Numbered from the stretch's first letter, positions 34,153 through 42,948 are shown. The stretch is 64,000 bases of DNA from Croceibacterium selenioxidans (GCF_018599195.1 NZ_JAHFVK010000002.1:186001-250000); one strand, 5' to 3'. The notes: generated by a model not told the origin, from the letters alone. Program-made: numbers and translations.

Positions 34153-34953
34153 GTGGCACTGAGCATCGCGGCAGAAACCGAGTTAAGGAATACCCTCCGC
34201 GCGTTCCGGGCAGCGCATTCCGGCATGGTCGCTCCCACCGGCGAGGGTAAGGCGCTCGAAGCCTGGGTCTTAATGAAACTCGCCAACACCGTCAGCCTCC
34301 AAATGAACCGGTTCTGGCGCGTATCGTTGCGAAAGGGAGACGGGACCAACCTGCCTGCGGGATCCACGTTCAATTTTCCCAGCCAACGCTCGCGAATTCA
34401 GCCAAGCAGCGCGACAGCTCCTGGATACGTCCTCATCGAGCATAAAATCCATACCGACCGCCGCTTCGAATTGCGGGGTAGCGTCCAATGGAAAGGCCGA
34501 AGCGACGCCAAGCATGAGATCGACGTGTCAATGCTTCCCGCGTCGATTGGTGAAGCCATCCGGGACAATGGGGGCGGATATCCCCACGGACTTCCGCTTG
34601 TCGCGGTCGAGTGCAAGGACAAGACGGGTTATGGCCCCCTCGACGAGACGCGGCAGACGCTTGCTCGCATGTATGATCTCGTGCTGGTCACTCAGCCCAT
34701 TCCTGGGTGGTCCTGCCGAATCTTCGAAACCAACACGCATACTCGGTGGGGTCGGAAAAGCTCGCGCTACATCGCGTTCTTCCAAAAGGGCACATTTGGA
34801 ATCGTGCGCGCCGGCCAGTTCCAGTCTGGAGCTACGACGCTTGCAGGTCATTACTCGATTGGGCACTATCGAACAGTCTATACGATCCCTAACGAGATCA
34901 ACCGTTTGCAAGACAACTTCCGCGATACCCTCTCGCGTGTGGCCAGTTTCTGA
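34153..34953 (+). CDS. PD-(D/E)XK nuclease-like protein of three-gene cassette
   Basis: This 266-aa protein starts at GTG 34153. It has E36 (KALEAWVLMKLA), KHEIDVSML with D124, and LVAVECKDKTG with E153-x-K155 followed by a helix (DETRQTLARMYDLVLVT). This is a good match to the PD-(D/E)XK core. It probably acts on DNA or RNA in the cytoplasm. It sits 1 bp after the 150-aa gene and 20 bp before the 240-aa gene. The third protein may be a target-recognition or effector partner, which is speculation. Confidence 0.75.
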   Translation: MALSIAAETELRNTLRAFRAAHSGMVAPTGEGKALEAWVLMKLANTVSLQMNRFWRVSLRKGDGTNLPAGSTFNFPSQRSRIQPSSATAPGYVLIEHKIHTDRRFELRGSVQWKGRSDAKHEIDVSMLPASIGEAIRDNGGGYPHGLPLVAVECKDKTGYGPLDETRQTLARMYDLVLVTQPIPGWSCRIFETNTHTRWGRKSSRYIAFFQKGTFGIVRAGQFQSGATTLAGHYSIGHYRTVYTIPNEINRLQDNFRDTLSRVASF

Positions 34954-34973
34954 CGGGTAGCGGATCGGATCGA

Positions 34974-35696
34974 ATGCCACATCATGTGAACGAACCCACG
35001 CAAGAGATTCGTGATCTTTGTGCCTGTCCTGTCGACTGGAAGAACATCACCGGCTTCGGTGAAAAATGCCCCGATGCGCTCGAACTGCTCCACTACGAAT
35101 GGGTGAGAGCGATCGCGAAAGTGTCGGTGTCGAGTGAGGAGCTCAAACTCGTCGAGACCGTCTTGTTCGACAACGACCTGTATGATGCGCCTGACGAGGC
35201 CACACGCCTAAATCTCGAAGCACGAAAGCCCGCCGCGGAGGCACTTTATATGAACGAAATAGGCCGCCTACGCCTCTTACAATTCGTGCGGCCGTCCGTT
35301 CATGGCAAGCACTTCTCAATTGCTGGCCCGAAGAAAACGTCCAAGAACGTCTCGTACTTCTATCACGACTGGGAGCCCGACACTCTCGCCAATCTGTTCT
35401 GGTTGTGGTTTTCAGACATGATGAGCGTCAACGAGGTTCCGCCACGGAATGGCCCCATAGACTTCCTGTTAAAGGTGGACGGGTTGTGGGACAACTTCTG
35501 CGCTGGGCGGAATTTCAGGATCGCCTTCGACACATGCTCGGTTATCGGCGAGCAAAATGGCAATCGGTACCAGCACCTGGTCATCGATCTCGACCTCGGA
35601 GCATGTGTCGCGCATGGATATCCTGTTTCCGCCGCCGAAGCTGAAGCAATCATGGGGCGAGCCCCAGTCAGGCCGATCAAATCGCAGGAATATTAG
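34974..35696 (+). CDS. Unrecognised protein, third gene of cassette
   Basis: This 240-aa protein has no signal peptide or membrane span. It contains several Trp/Phe-rich stretches (YFYHDWEP, LANLFWLWFSDMM) and Cys residues (LCACPVDW). I know no family for it. It ends in a 4-bp tail-to-tail overlap with the HEPN-like gene. The tight cassette organisation suggests joint function with the two preceding genes. Confidence 0.65.
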   Translation: MPHHVNEPTQEIRDLCACPVDWKNITGFGEKCPDALELLHYEWVRAIAKVSVSSEELKLVETVLFDNDLYDAPDEATRLNLEARKPAAEALYMNEIGRLRLLQFVRPSVHGKHFSIAGPKKTSKNVSYFYHDWEPDTLANLFWLWFSDMMSVNEVPPRNGPIDFLLKVDGLWDNFCAGRNFRIAFDTCSVIGEQNGNRYQHLVIDLDLGACVAHGYPVSAAEAEAIMGRAPVRPIKSQEY

Positions 35697-36481
35697 GCGG
35701 AGGATGGGGCCAACGCCTCGATGTCGTCCTCCGAGGCTGCCTCCTCAGGCACGTAGTGTAGACGGATGTGCTGCCCGGCAGCATCGAGGACCTCGTCGAT
35801 GAAACGTAGCACGCGCTGAATGAACGCGTCGGACATATACCAGACCCATGGCTTGCGGTTGCTCTCGGCTTTTTCAAACCAGCCTTTCGGCCATCTAGCC
35901 ACCTGGTTCGCGAATTTCTCGCGACGCTCGAGAGGCCATTCCAGCCCATTGTGAAGAATTTGGTTTCGATAGCCCAGCAGAGCCTGCAGCACGGGTTCGA
36001 GATCCTGAGGTAGATGTGGACGGAGGCCTGAAGCATCTGCGAGCTGCACGATGCCGCGGACGAGATCACCCTTGATCTCACCGTCTCCTAGATAATGGTG
36101 AGGGTCCCAGAACAACGCCTTCGTTCTTGCCGATCGAGGGCTGTCAGGAACAGGGCCGAGAGTGTCGACGCCCATTTTGCTGATACCGCGAAAGATGCCG
36201 GTGAACAGGTTCTCGACGAACGGCGCGAGCATGCCGACGGCGGCGGCACTGCGAGCCGCATCATGATAGACCGACGCGTGAAGGGCATCGGTCCACATGC
36301 CCACGACGTGCTCCGATCGCGCCTTTTCGGCTCGCTCTGCGAGCGCTTTGATCTCTGTTGCCTGTCCCGCCTCGGCCTCTCTGGAACTTGCGAGAAACGC
36401 GCGGATCGCGATCAGTTGAGCCTCGAGATCGTATTCCTCGAAGTAAAAGTGCGCCCAGTCCCGGTCGGTCAAATTAAACAT
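35693..36481 (-). CDS. HEPN-like protein with RX4H motif
   Basis: This predominantly helical 262-aa protein has a long N-terminal helical segment (EIKALAERAEKARSEHVVGMWTDALHASVYHDAARS). Its central feature is ALLGYRNQILHNGL with R172-x4-H177, the metal-independent RNase motif of HEPN domains; N173 is also typical. It is convergent with, and overlaps by 4 bp, the three-gene cassette. HEPN proteins are often toxins in defence or toxin-antitoxin systems. The adjacent 240-aa gene or another island gene might be a partner. The family call rests on a single motif. Confidence 0.6.
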   Translation of the reverse strand: MFNLTDRDWAHFYFEEYDLEAQLIAIRAFLASSREAEAGQATEIKALAERAEKARSEHVVGMWTDALHASVYHDAARSAAAVGMLAPFVENLFTGIFRGISKMGVDTLGPVPDSPRSARTKALFWDPHHYLGDGEIKGDLVRGIVQLADASGLRPHLPQDLEPVLQALLGYRNQILHNGLEWPLERREKFANQVARWPKGWFEKAESNRKPWVWYMSDAFIQRVLRFIDEVLDAAGQHIRLHYVPEEAASEDDIEALAPSSA

Positions 36482-36841
36482 ACGCTCTCACATAAGAAGC
36501 CATCGCCAAGCCGCAACGTGGCGCTATCGGTTTAATCAACTCGCCATATCAGAGCCGGATGAACGAACGGCAGGTTCCGGGGGGCGCTCAACCAGGCTGA
36601 ACGGGCGTATATCGGTCATCCCATCCCCAACCGCACCCATCGCGCCACCCAGATTGATAACGCCCTTTATGCTCGCAACCGATTGTCGCTTGAGCGCTCG
36701 GGTGATGCCGAAAGCTAAAGCTCCGTCTGGACCCGTTTCGGGGTCGTACTTCTGGCACCGCCGGGCGCAGTCGTCGGCCGTACCGGGAAATACTGCTTTT
36801 GCCGGTCAGGCGATCGATCCAATAGCCAGAATTCTATCTAA
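36482..36841. other. Intergenic gap between island and RHS locus
   Basis: These 360 bp contain no convincing gene. A 90-codon plus-strand frame crosses into the antisense of the small membrane protein gene and was rejected. It may hold the island boundary; no copy of the tRNA-Thr 3' end was seen. Confidence 0.3.
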
Positions 36842-37075
36842 TCAGAGGTCGCGGGAATGCCAGGACAGCCACCAGTACCTAAGAACAAATCCGAACAAGA
36901 CAAGAAAAATAAAGCCTGGCCAGTAACGGGCTAAGCCAAATAGGATCTGACTAGCCGAACTTCCACCTCCAGTCACGGCTCCAAATGTAATTGCCGATAG
37001 GGCGATCACCAGAATCAGCGACAGCGAATGCTCTCTAAAGTCTCGAAGTATCTCTCTCTTCGTCAATTTGGGCAT
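36842..37075 (-). CDS. Small two-helix membrane protein, candidate RHS1 immunity protein
   Basis: This 77-aa protein has a short charged N-terminus (MPKLTKREILRDFREHS), two hydrophobic segments (LSLILVIALSAITFG at about 18-33; about 46-69, ending VLFGFVLRYWW) and a short tail. Its start overlaps the RHS1 stop by 13 bp, the usual position of a cognate immunity gene directly after an RHS toxin tail. It is predicted in the inner membrane. The immunity role is inferred from position, size and membrane nature; no similarity to a known immunity family was recognised. Confidence 0.6.
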   Translation of the reverse strand: MPKLTKREILRDFREHSLSLILVIALSAITFGAVTGGGSSASQILFGLARYWPGFIFLVLFGFVLRYWWLSWHSRDL

Positions 37076-40000
37076 GAACCATTTCCCTGTGCCTGCAGAA
37101 CGTCCAACCTAATCTGGATGTCGTTAGCTAGCCCCGCATAGTGATCTTCAACTTTTGAAAGCCCCTCAGCGGCCGAAAAGCCGACAGCCGCTGTCGCGAC
37201 GCCAACCGCCCTCGCCTGAGGAATAAGAGCGAGTGGAATTGAACCAAGCCCCAGGATCTTATTTGCGACTTTGGCGTCAAACGCGTTGTCTTGATATGTG
37301 GCTTGGAAGAACTTTAACGCAGCAGGATCACTCCAAACACGCGGATCGGTGACCCGGGCGGGCAACCGCGATCGCGCTTCGCTGGCCCGATTCGCCAATT
37401 GTCGACAGAGTGGAGTATCTTCAGGCTCCTGCGTTCCCGCCGAGCCGGAACCACCGTCACCGCCGCCGCCGCCGCTGCCATCGCCGCTACCGCCGCCGCC
37501 ACCGGCACCGGCACCATTGTCGCAGCCATACATGCGACAGTAGTCTGCCACTACTTGGCTTCCAGGGGTGTACTGGTTCGGTTGTCCGTTTCCGAACACA
37601 AAAATGGTATCGGGGCTAAACCACTCCAGGCCGGCTTTCTGACACCATTCGGGGGTGGCATTCTGCCAGAAGCCAAACTTTCCCTCATCCCAGCAGATCA
37701 TCCCAGTCGGATCGACGCCATTCACCGGATCCCCGCCGACGTAGGCGTACATATTCATCCCGTCGCCGTATCCAATCGGATCGGTCTGCATGAACCGGCC
37801 GAGCGTGGGCGAGTACATCCGAGCCTTGTAGTAATACATGCCGAGTTCTGGAATCCACATCTGGCCGGTGTACTGGAACCGTCCGGCGTTGGTTGATCCC
37901 GGAATGCCATACTCGTCGTAAGTGTTGACGTTGACGATGTTACCGCCGCCATCGGCCACCGCGACGATCGAGCCGCGCTCATCGGGGAAGAAGTATCGAC
38001 GCTTGGTGCTATCGATCGGATCGGTGCCCTCGAACCAAACCAGCGGATCGTCTCCAGCACTCAGTCCATGGGCGTAGCGCCGCAGCATCGTGCCGCTGGC
38101 GTTGTACTCGGCGATGAGGTCACTGCCATCATAGAGGAACCGGGTCGTGCCTGTAACGCTGCCAGTAACCTCGTAGAGCCGCCCGAGCGGGTCGTACTTG
38201 AGGGTGGCCGTCGTACCGCCCCCGCTGCGGCTCACTAGCCGGTTCTCGACATCGTAGACGTAGGTCTGCGTGCCATCTGAGGTGAGGTTGCCGTTGGCAT
38301 CGTAGCCATAGCTCCAGCCCCAGACGGTGGTGTACTGATTGAGCCCGTTCGCGGCGTAGTCGCGGTTGACGTTAGCTCCGCCATTCCAGGCATAGAGATC
38401 GTTGGTGCGTTGGCTGCTCGCGATCTGGCTCGCCGGGTTGTAGGTGAACGTGCTCGTGCTGTCGTGCGTCGTGCCGGTCAGGTCATTGACCAGCGAGGAC
38501 AGCCGCGACAGGGGATCGTAGCCAAAGGTGGACGCAAAGCCGGCCGTCGGCCCCCAGGTCCCGAGCATCCCGTTACGCCGATAAAGCACATTCACCCGCC
38601 CAGCCGCGTCGTAGGTCGGGTAGAACAGCCCCGCACCGTTTACGTCCGCAGCATACAAGGCCCCGGCGCCGGTTCGGACATACTTGAAAATGTAGCCATC
38701 AGGATGCGTCAAACGGATGAAGTTACCCGCCAGGTCATAGCCGTACGACAGCTCGCGCGAGGTCCCATCGACATTGCTGGTCGAGCCGGTCAGCTGGCCG
38801 AGCGCGTTATAGGCGTTGGTGATCCCTGGACCCGTGGCGTTGTCGAACCGGGCGTAAGCCAGGTTCCCCAGCAAGTCGTAGCCGAAGTAGACGTCGCGCG
38901 TGTGGTTAGCATCGAGACCCGAACGCTCGGGCACGACCTTGGTCACCAGACGGTTGAGGTTGTCGTAAGTCAGCGTCAGCGTCTCGTTGCGCCGGGTGCG
39001 GAAGCTGGTGACGTTGCCGGCCGCATCATAGCCGACCTGCTCGTAGTCGGTGGTCGAGCTCGCGTTGGCGCCTTTGGTCGGCGACGGGAAGCGGGTCTTC
39101 ACCAGGCGGCCGTGGCCATCGTACTCGTAAGTAGTGAGGTTGGCCTGGGCGTCCTTGACCGTCGCCACCTGACCGTTGTTGGTGAAAGTCAGCGTCTGAT
39201 CGTTGGCCGCTTCGGTCGTGCCATAGCCGCTGGTGACCATGCTCACGCGACCGAGCGCATCGTAAGTGTTGTAAGTTACCCGGTCGCCCGCCTGCGGCGG
39301 GGTACACGAACTGGCCACCGTGCCCCAGCTCGCCGGGGTCATCCGCACGATCGAGCAGCTCACCCGGCCGCCGGTGCCGTAGACCGTGTCGACCACCTGG
39401 TAGTCGCTCGTGCCGTTGCGCACTTTCTGCCGTACCGGCCGGCCGTGGGTGTCGAACTCGGTCAGCGTGTTGCCGGTCGGGCTGAACGCGGCCCAGTCGG
39501 CATCCGATTGGCCGTTCACCGTGCCGGTCTCAGTCAGGTAGACTTGGCCCCGCGCGTTGTAGGTGTAGCGTGTCGCCTGGAACTTGGCGGGCGCGGTATC
39601 ATCGGGATCGGGTCCCACCTGGCCGATCACCTGGCCGGCTGCGTTGTAGCGCAAGCGGGTCAGATCCGCTGCACCCGTCAGCGGCCCGTCGTTCGTAAGA
39701 GGGCGGCCATAACTGTCGTAAGTGAGTGTCGTCGTCGCGGCGAGTGTGCCATCGCCGAGAGACGTCGTCGCGCTGACAGGATTGAGATTATTTGCGGTAC
39801 CAGCAGTCTGCGCTCCGTAGTTGATGACTGTCTTGCGTTCATCGGTTCCGCCAAGACAAGGAAGCGCCGTATCGGGTGTGGCAACGCCGGTCGTCTGGCA
39901 GGCAGACGAACCGGTCAGCAGGGTCAGGGGCACACCCGAAGCCACGATACTGCCCGCGCTGTTCTTGTAGTATGCCTGGTAGGCTGAGTAGCTGTAGGTC

Positions 40001-41478
40001 GTCTTGGGCCGCAACGTGCCGCTGGGCGCGGGCAGTGTCACCGAGGTCACAAAACCTGTCGAACCGTCATAGCGATAGTCCGTGACTTTGCCGCGAGCGT
40101 CGGTGGTGCTCGTCGGCTTGTTGCAGGTCTTGGGATTGGTGCAGGTCGCAGGATAGGCGGCGCTCGTCACGATGCTCGTGACGCCCGTCCCCGCAAAGGT
40201 CTGCGAAGTCACATTGCCGCGGGCGTCATAAGCATAGGTCACCGAGTTACCGAGCGGCGCGCTCACCGTCTTCAGCAGCCCTGCGGGACAGTTCGTATCG
40301 GCCGTCTCGCAATAATCAAACTCGGTCTTATACCCGAGCTCATTCGTGTCTGAGCTTACCGCACCACCACTGTAGGTAACAATTCTTGTCTTCGAGAACG
40401 GATCAGTCGCAGTGGTCGTGCCGGTAGCGTAGCTGTAGCCAGTCGTCCCCGCGCCCGCGACCGAGGCACTCGTCACCTTGCCGCTGGTATACGTGTAGGT
40501 GACCGCGTTTGCCGACGCTCCGGGCGGCTTGATGCCCGTAAGCAAACCGGTAGCATAAGTATAGGTGGTCACACGATTCTCGGGCCCGGTGACGCTCCCC
40601 AGGTTATATCCAACCTGACCGGTATAAGTCGCGCGCGGCCAGCTCCCAGTAAGCGTGCAGGCGGCGGTCGGCGAGCAGTACTCAACCGCGTTATTGATCG
40701 CGGTTACCGCAGTCAGGGTCAACCAAGATCCGATTGTGTCAGTTGCGGCAGTGTCACCGAGGTATTCGAGCTTGATTTGATAGCCGGTCGAACTGGTAAT
40801 CGAACGCAACCGCGACCAGTTCTGGACGATGCCCTGCTGTTGTTGCCACGCGTAGTAAAGCGCGCCGCAATTGGCGGCAGTGGTTGGATCCGGCGGATTG
40901 TTGCAGATCTCTGGCAGATTCAGGGGTGTCGAGGTCGTGTAGCTGACGTCATTGTAGTGATAGGTCCACACCACGCCATCGGGAAAGGTGACCGTCGAAG
41001 GACGTCCGAGCGACGAGTCCATCGGCCGGTAAGCATAGACACTCGGCCCGAATACGATCTGCGTACCGTCGGGGCCGGTGAACAGCGTGCGCGCCGCATT
41101 GAGGGTCGCGCCGTTCTGGAAGTACGGTTCATACCCGCCACCGGTCACCGGCTTGAACGCAATCGACTGGCCCTGAAACGACACGATCGGATTGGAGGTG
41201 CTACCGTTGAGCGTGGGCATGCCGGAAAAGCGCCAGCCGTTCTCGACGAACTGCCGCCCGAACCTGAGGCCGCGATGATCGTCGGGCCCGATAGCAACGT
41301 CAGTCGCGCCGACCAGGACTTTGCCTGAAAGAAGGTCTACCCCGGTACTATCGACGGTCGAGCGTACTGGCGGTGGAGGAACCGGGGTGTCCTGCGCCGT
41401 CGCCGGCACTGCTCCCAGCAAAAGTCCGCATAGAAGTGTCGCGCCGGCGACAAGCCGTCCGAGCGGTGAATTGCCCAT
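37063..41478 (-). CDS. RHS/YD-repeat protein 1 with variable C-terminal tail (putative toxin)
   Basis: This 1471-aa protein has a Sec signal peptide (residues 1-29, ending PATAQ) and an N-terminal region followed by many YD repeats (for example TYDARGNVTSQ, YDGHGRLVKTRF, YDANGNLTSDG). An RHS core closes with [12 protein letters not shown] and YAYVGGDPVN.VDPTG. After the core comes a variable tail: CWDEGKFGFWQN, a Gly/Ser-rich linker and a hydrophobic segment (ILGLGSIPLALIPQARAVGVA). RHS shells enclose a cleaved C-terminal toxin. The tail matches no toxin I know, and its hydrophobic segment would suit a membrane-acting toxin. The gene is followed by a 77-aa membrane protein and preceded by a secreted 205-213-aa protein (30-bp gap). 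Confidence 0.88.
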   Translation of the reverse strand: MGNSPLGRLVAGATLLCGLLLGAVPATAQDTPVPPPPVRSTVDSTGVDLLSGKVLVGATDVAIGPDDHRGLRFGRQFVENGWRFSGMPTLNGSTSNPIVSFQGQSIAFKPVTGGGYEPYFQNGATLNAARTLFTGPDGTQIVFGPSVYAYRPMDSSLGRPSTVTFPDGVVWTYHYNDVSYTTSTPLNLPEICNNPPDPTTAANCGALYYAWQQQQGIVQNWSRLRSITSSTGYQIKLEYLGDTAATDTIGSWLTLTAVTAINNAVEYCSPTAACTLTGSWPRATYTGQVGYNLGSVTGPENRVTTYTYATGLLTGIKPPGASANAVTYTYTSGKVTSASVAGAGTTGYSYATGTTTATDPFSKTRIVTYSGGAVSSDTNELGYKTEFDYCETADTNCPAGLLKTVSAPLGNSVTYAYDARGNVTSQTFAGTGVTSIVTSAAYPATCTNPKTCNKPTSTTDARGKVTDYRYDGSTGFVTSVTLPAPSGTLRPKTTYSYSAYQAYYKNSAGSIVASGVPLTLLTGSSACQTTGVATPDTALPCLGGTDERKTVINYGAQTAGTANNLNPVSATTSLGDGTLAATTTLTYDSYGRPLTNDGPLTGAADLTRLRYNAAGQVIGQVGPDPDDTAPAKFQATRYTYNARGQVYLTETGTVNGQSDADWAAFSPTGNTLTEFDTHGRPVRQKVRNGTSDYQVVDTVYGTGGRVSCSIVRMTPASWGTVASSCTPPQAGDRVTYNTYDALGRVSMVTSGYGTTEAANDQTLTFTNNGQVATVKDAQANLTTYEYDGHGRLVKTRFPSPTKGANASSTTDYEQVGYDAAGNVTSFRTRRNETLTLTYDNLNRLVTKVVPERSGLDANHTRDVYFGYDLLGNLAYARFDNATGPGITNAYNALGQLTGSTSNVDGTSRELSYGYDLAGNFIRLTHPDGYIFKYVRTGAGALYAADVNGAGLFYPTYDAAGRVNVLYRRNGMLGTWGPTAGFASTFGYDPLSRLSSLVNDLTGTTHDSTSTFTYNPASQIASSQRTNDLYAWNGGANVNRDYAANGLNQYTTVWGWSYGYDANGNLTSDGTQTYVYDVENRLVSRSGGGTTATLKYDPLGRLYEVTGSVTGTTRFLYDGSDLIAEYNASGTMLRRYAHGLSAGDDPLVWFEGTDPIDSTKRRYFFPDERGSIVAVADGGGNIVNVNTYDEYGIPGSTNAGRFQYTGQMWIPELGMYYYKARMYSPTLGRFMQTDPIGYGDGMNMYAYVGGDPVNGVDPTGMICWDEGKFGFWQNATPEWCQKAGLEWFSPDTIFVFGNGQPNQYTPGSQVVADYCRMYGCDNGAGAGGGGGSGDGSGGGGGDGGSGSAGTQEPEDTPLCRQLANRASEARSRLPARVTDPRVWSDPAALKFFQATYQDNAFDAKVANKILGLGSIPLALIPQARAVGVATAAVGFSAAEGLSKVEDHYAGLANDIQIRLDVLQAQGNGSCPN
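37760..39300 (-). repeat. RHS core, direct repeat copy 1
   Basis: The C-terminal core of RHS1 is closely similar at DNA level to 52620-54370 in the same orientation, visibly strong in the last 200 bp of the core. The two direct copies flank the virB operon and could recombine. Limits are approximate. Confidence 0.6.
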
Positions 41479-41508
41479 TTTCGGTTTCCCCTGAGCCGAG
41501 TAGATGTC

Positions 41509-42126
41509 TTAGTGAGTGTCCGCGGCGGACGCGGTCGCGCGCTCGGAATCGTGCGCGAGGTGGTCGGCGATGCGAACTTCCGAGGCGGACTGCGCGATAT
41601 TAACCGTACGCCGCTGAAATCCATCGGCCGTAGCCGCCTCGGCGGCTGTCACGGCGAGCGTTCCATCGCTCATGAAGCGGTCCAGAGCCACCGTTAGTCC
41701 GGCAAGCCCGTCCCACGGCACCCGTCCGACTGAGGCCGCGAGCGTGCCGCTGAAGTCTTCCACTAGCGGCTGCCCCGATTTGTCCGGTCTCACCAACAGC
41801 ACGCGGGTCCGCCCTTGGTGCTCGATCTCGATTACAGTCGTCTCGAGATCGATGTTCGTCGAGGAGGTGAACCGGTCGGCAGCGCCGAGAACGACACCGT
41901 TTCCCCAGCACCAGGCGTGAACCGCTTCGCCGCTCTCTGCCGAGGCGGGTTGCGCCACGACGTTGCAGATGCGCGCATTTGAAAGAGGAAGCGCATCATA
42001 GCCTGAGCTCGATTGAGCAAGGGCAGTATGAGGCATGATGGAAACCGCAAGGCCAGCAAGGGCCGTGATGACGGAATGCTTGCCCGCAGGCGCGCACAAT
42101 TTACCGGCGATAGTCAAGCCCGCCAT
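41509..42126 (-). CDS. Secreted hypothetical protein upstream of RHS1
   Basis: This protein of about 205 aa starts at ATG 42126 or 42150. It has an N-terminal signal sequence (SVITALAGLAVSIMPHTALAQ) and a mature domain of beta character (ARICNVVAQPASAESGEAVHAWCWGNG; Cys residues may form a disulfide; GRTRVLLVRPDKSGQPL). The family is not recognised. It shares an operon with RHS1 (31 bp to the RHS start) and is divergent from the virB operon across a 300-bp AT-rich region. It may be an RHS-associated chaperone or surface component, which is speculation. Confidence 0.65.
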   Translation of the reverse strand: MAGLTIAGKLCAPAGKHSVITALAGLAVSIMPHTALAQSSSGYDALPLSNARICNVVAQPASAESGEAVHAWCWGNGVVLGAADRFTSSTNIDLETTVIEIEHQGRTRVLLVRPDKSGQPLVEDFSGTLAASVGRVPWDGLAGLTVALDRFMSDGTLAVTAAEAATADGFQRRTVNIAQSASEVRIADHLAHDSERATASAADTH

Positions 42127-42457
42127 ATCCCCCCATTTCGCCAGCTGCATTTAAGGCCGGCAATCATCCGTCGGCAGATTACTCACTTACTGCCGCCTAA
42201 TTTGCGGTCAGCATCGCGAATCATGCGAAACGTTTCATAGGCAAAGCAGCTTGTCTATACGTAACATTGCGTAATCCGGAGGTTATACTCCCAGTGTTCG
42301 TCGCGGCAGTGAGAAAATCACCCAACCAATAAGCGTTCCGGCGCGATTTGCGTCTATTTTATCGCGTTGAGATAAATAACGGACGGATAACTTCTGAAAA
42401 AAGCTCTTGCGCGGCGCCGCGAGTTGCGAGAGGCTTGGTGCCTTAGGGGAGGATACC
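42127..42457. promoter_or_regulatory. Divergent AT-rich promoter region between RHS1 and virB operons
   Basis: These 331 bp are lower in GC than the surroundings (ATAAATAACGG, CTATTTTATCG). They separate the minus-strand RHS1 operon and the plus-strand YD1-virB operon, so both should start here. A purine-rich ribosome binding site (AGGGGAGG) precedes ATG 42458. I could not assign a firm -35/-10. Confidence 0.5.
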
Positions 42458-42673
42458 ATGACCATAAGAATCGCCGTCGCCATGACCGCCGCAACGGCTG
42501 CGCTGGTCGCCGCAAGCGCCGCTTCAGCGGCCGAAACCATCACTTACACCTATGACGCACGCGGGCGCGTTGTGAAGATTGTCCGCACGGGCACCGTGAA
42601 CAACAACGAGCAGACGGTCTATACCCTCGACAAGGAAGGCAACCGCACCAACGTCACCACAACCGGGGCGTAA
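42458..42673 (+). CDS. Small secreted single-YD-repeat protein 1
   Basis: This 71-aa protein has a signal peptide (MTIRIAVAMTAATAALVAASAASAA) followed by one YD-repeat unit: ETITYTYDARGRVVKIVRTG, EQTVYTLDKEGNRTN. The start at ATG 42458 follows a strong AGGGGAGG ribosome binding site. It is the first gene of the T4SS operon, 14 bp before virB2. It is homologous in sequence and order to the protein at 51259-51576. A role as RHS-binding adaptor or export tag is conjecture. Confidence 0.8.
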   Translation: MTIRIAVAMTAATAALVAASAASAAETITYTYDARGRVVKIVRTGTVNNNEQTVYTLDKEGNRTNVTTTGA

Positions 42674-42687
42674 GGGCGAGCTTTGTC

Positions 42688-42924
42688 GTGACCAATCCTC
42701 AAGGTTCAGGCGTCCTCGTGGGCGCCGTTAACTGGCTTCAGGGCACCCTTCTCGGTACTGTCGCCACAACCGTGGCTGTCATCGCCGTAGCGGCTGTCGG
42801 CTTCATGATGCTGACCGGCCGGATCAACTGGCGCCATGGCGCGACGGTGATTGTGGGTTGCTTTATCCTGTTCGGTGCCGCCAGTATCGTTGCCGGGATT
42901 CGCAGCGCCGCTGTAGGGGGCTGA
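42688..42924 (+). CDS. virB2: VirB2/TrbC-like pilin 1
   Basis: This 78-aa protein starts at GTG 42688. Two hydrophobic segments (GTVATTVAVIAVAAVGFMML; ATVIVGCFILFGAASIVAGI) are separated by a short loop (TGRINWRHG), the TrbC/VirB2 pilin layout. The usual long cleavable signal peptide is absent or very short. It would form the T4SS pilus or surface fibre. It follows YD1 by 14 bp and precedes virB3 by 24 bp. A second pilin-like gene ends the operon. Confidence 0.85.
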   Translation: MTNPQGSGVLVGAVNWLQGTLLGTVATTVAVIAVAAVGFMMLTGRINWRHGATVIVGCFILFGAASIVAGIRSAAVGG

Positions 42925-42948
42925 ACAAGGCAAGAATGGGGGCTTCTG

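Noticed and set aside
21800-36481. Search for a second copy of the tRNA-Thr 3' end as an att site
   Set aside because: No matching stretch was seen by eye inside the window, so no att pair is claimed.
36654-36926. 90-codon plus-strand frame near the RHS1 locus
   Set aside because: It is antisense to the small membrane protein and has no coding character.
38410-39987. Long open frame (525 codons) on the plus strand inside RHS1
   Set aside because: It is antisense to the YD-repeat coding region; its Arg/Val-rich translation has no motif and follows from the codon bias of the real gene.
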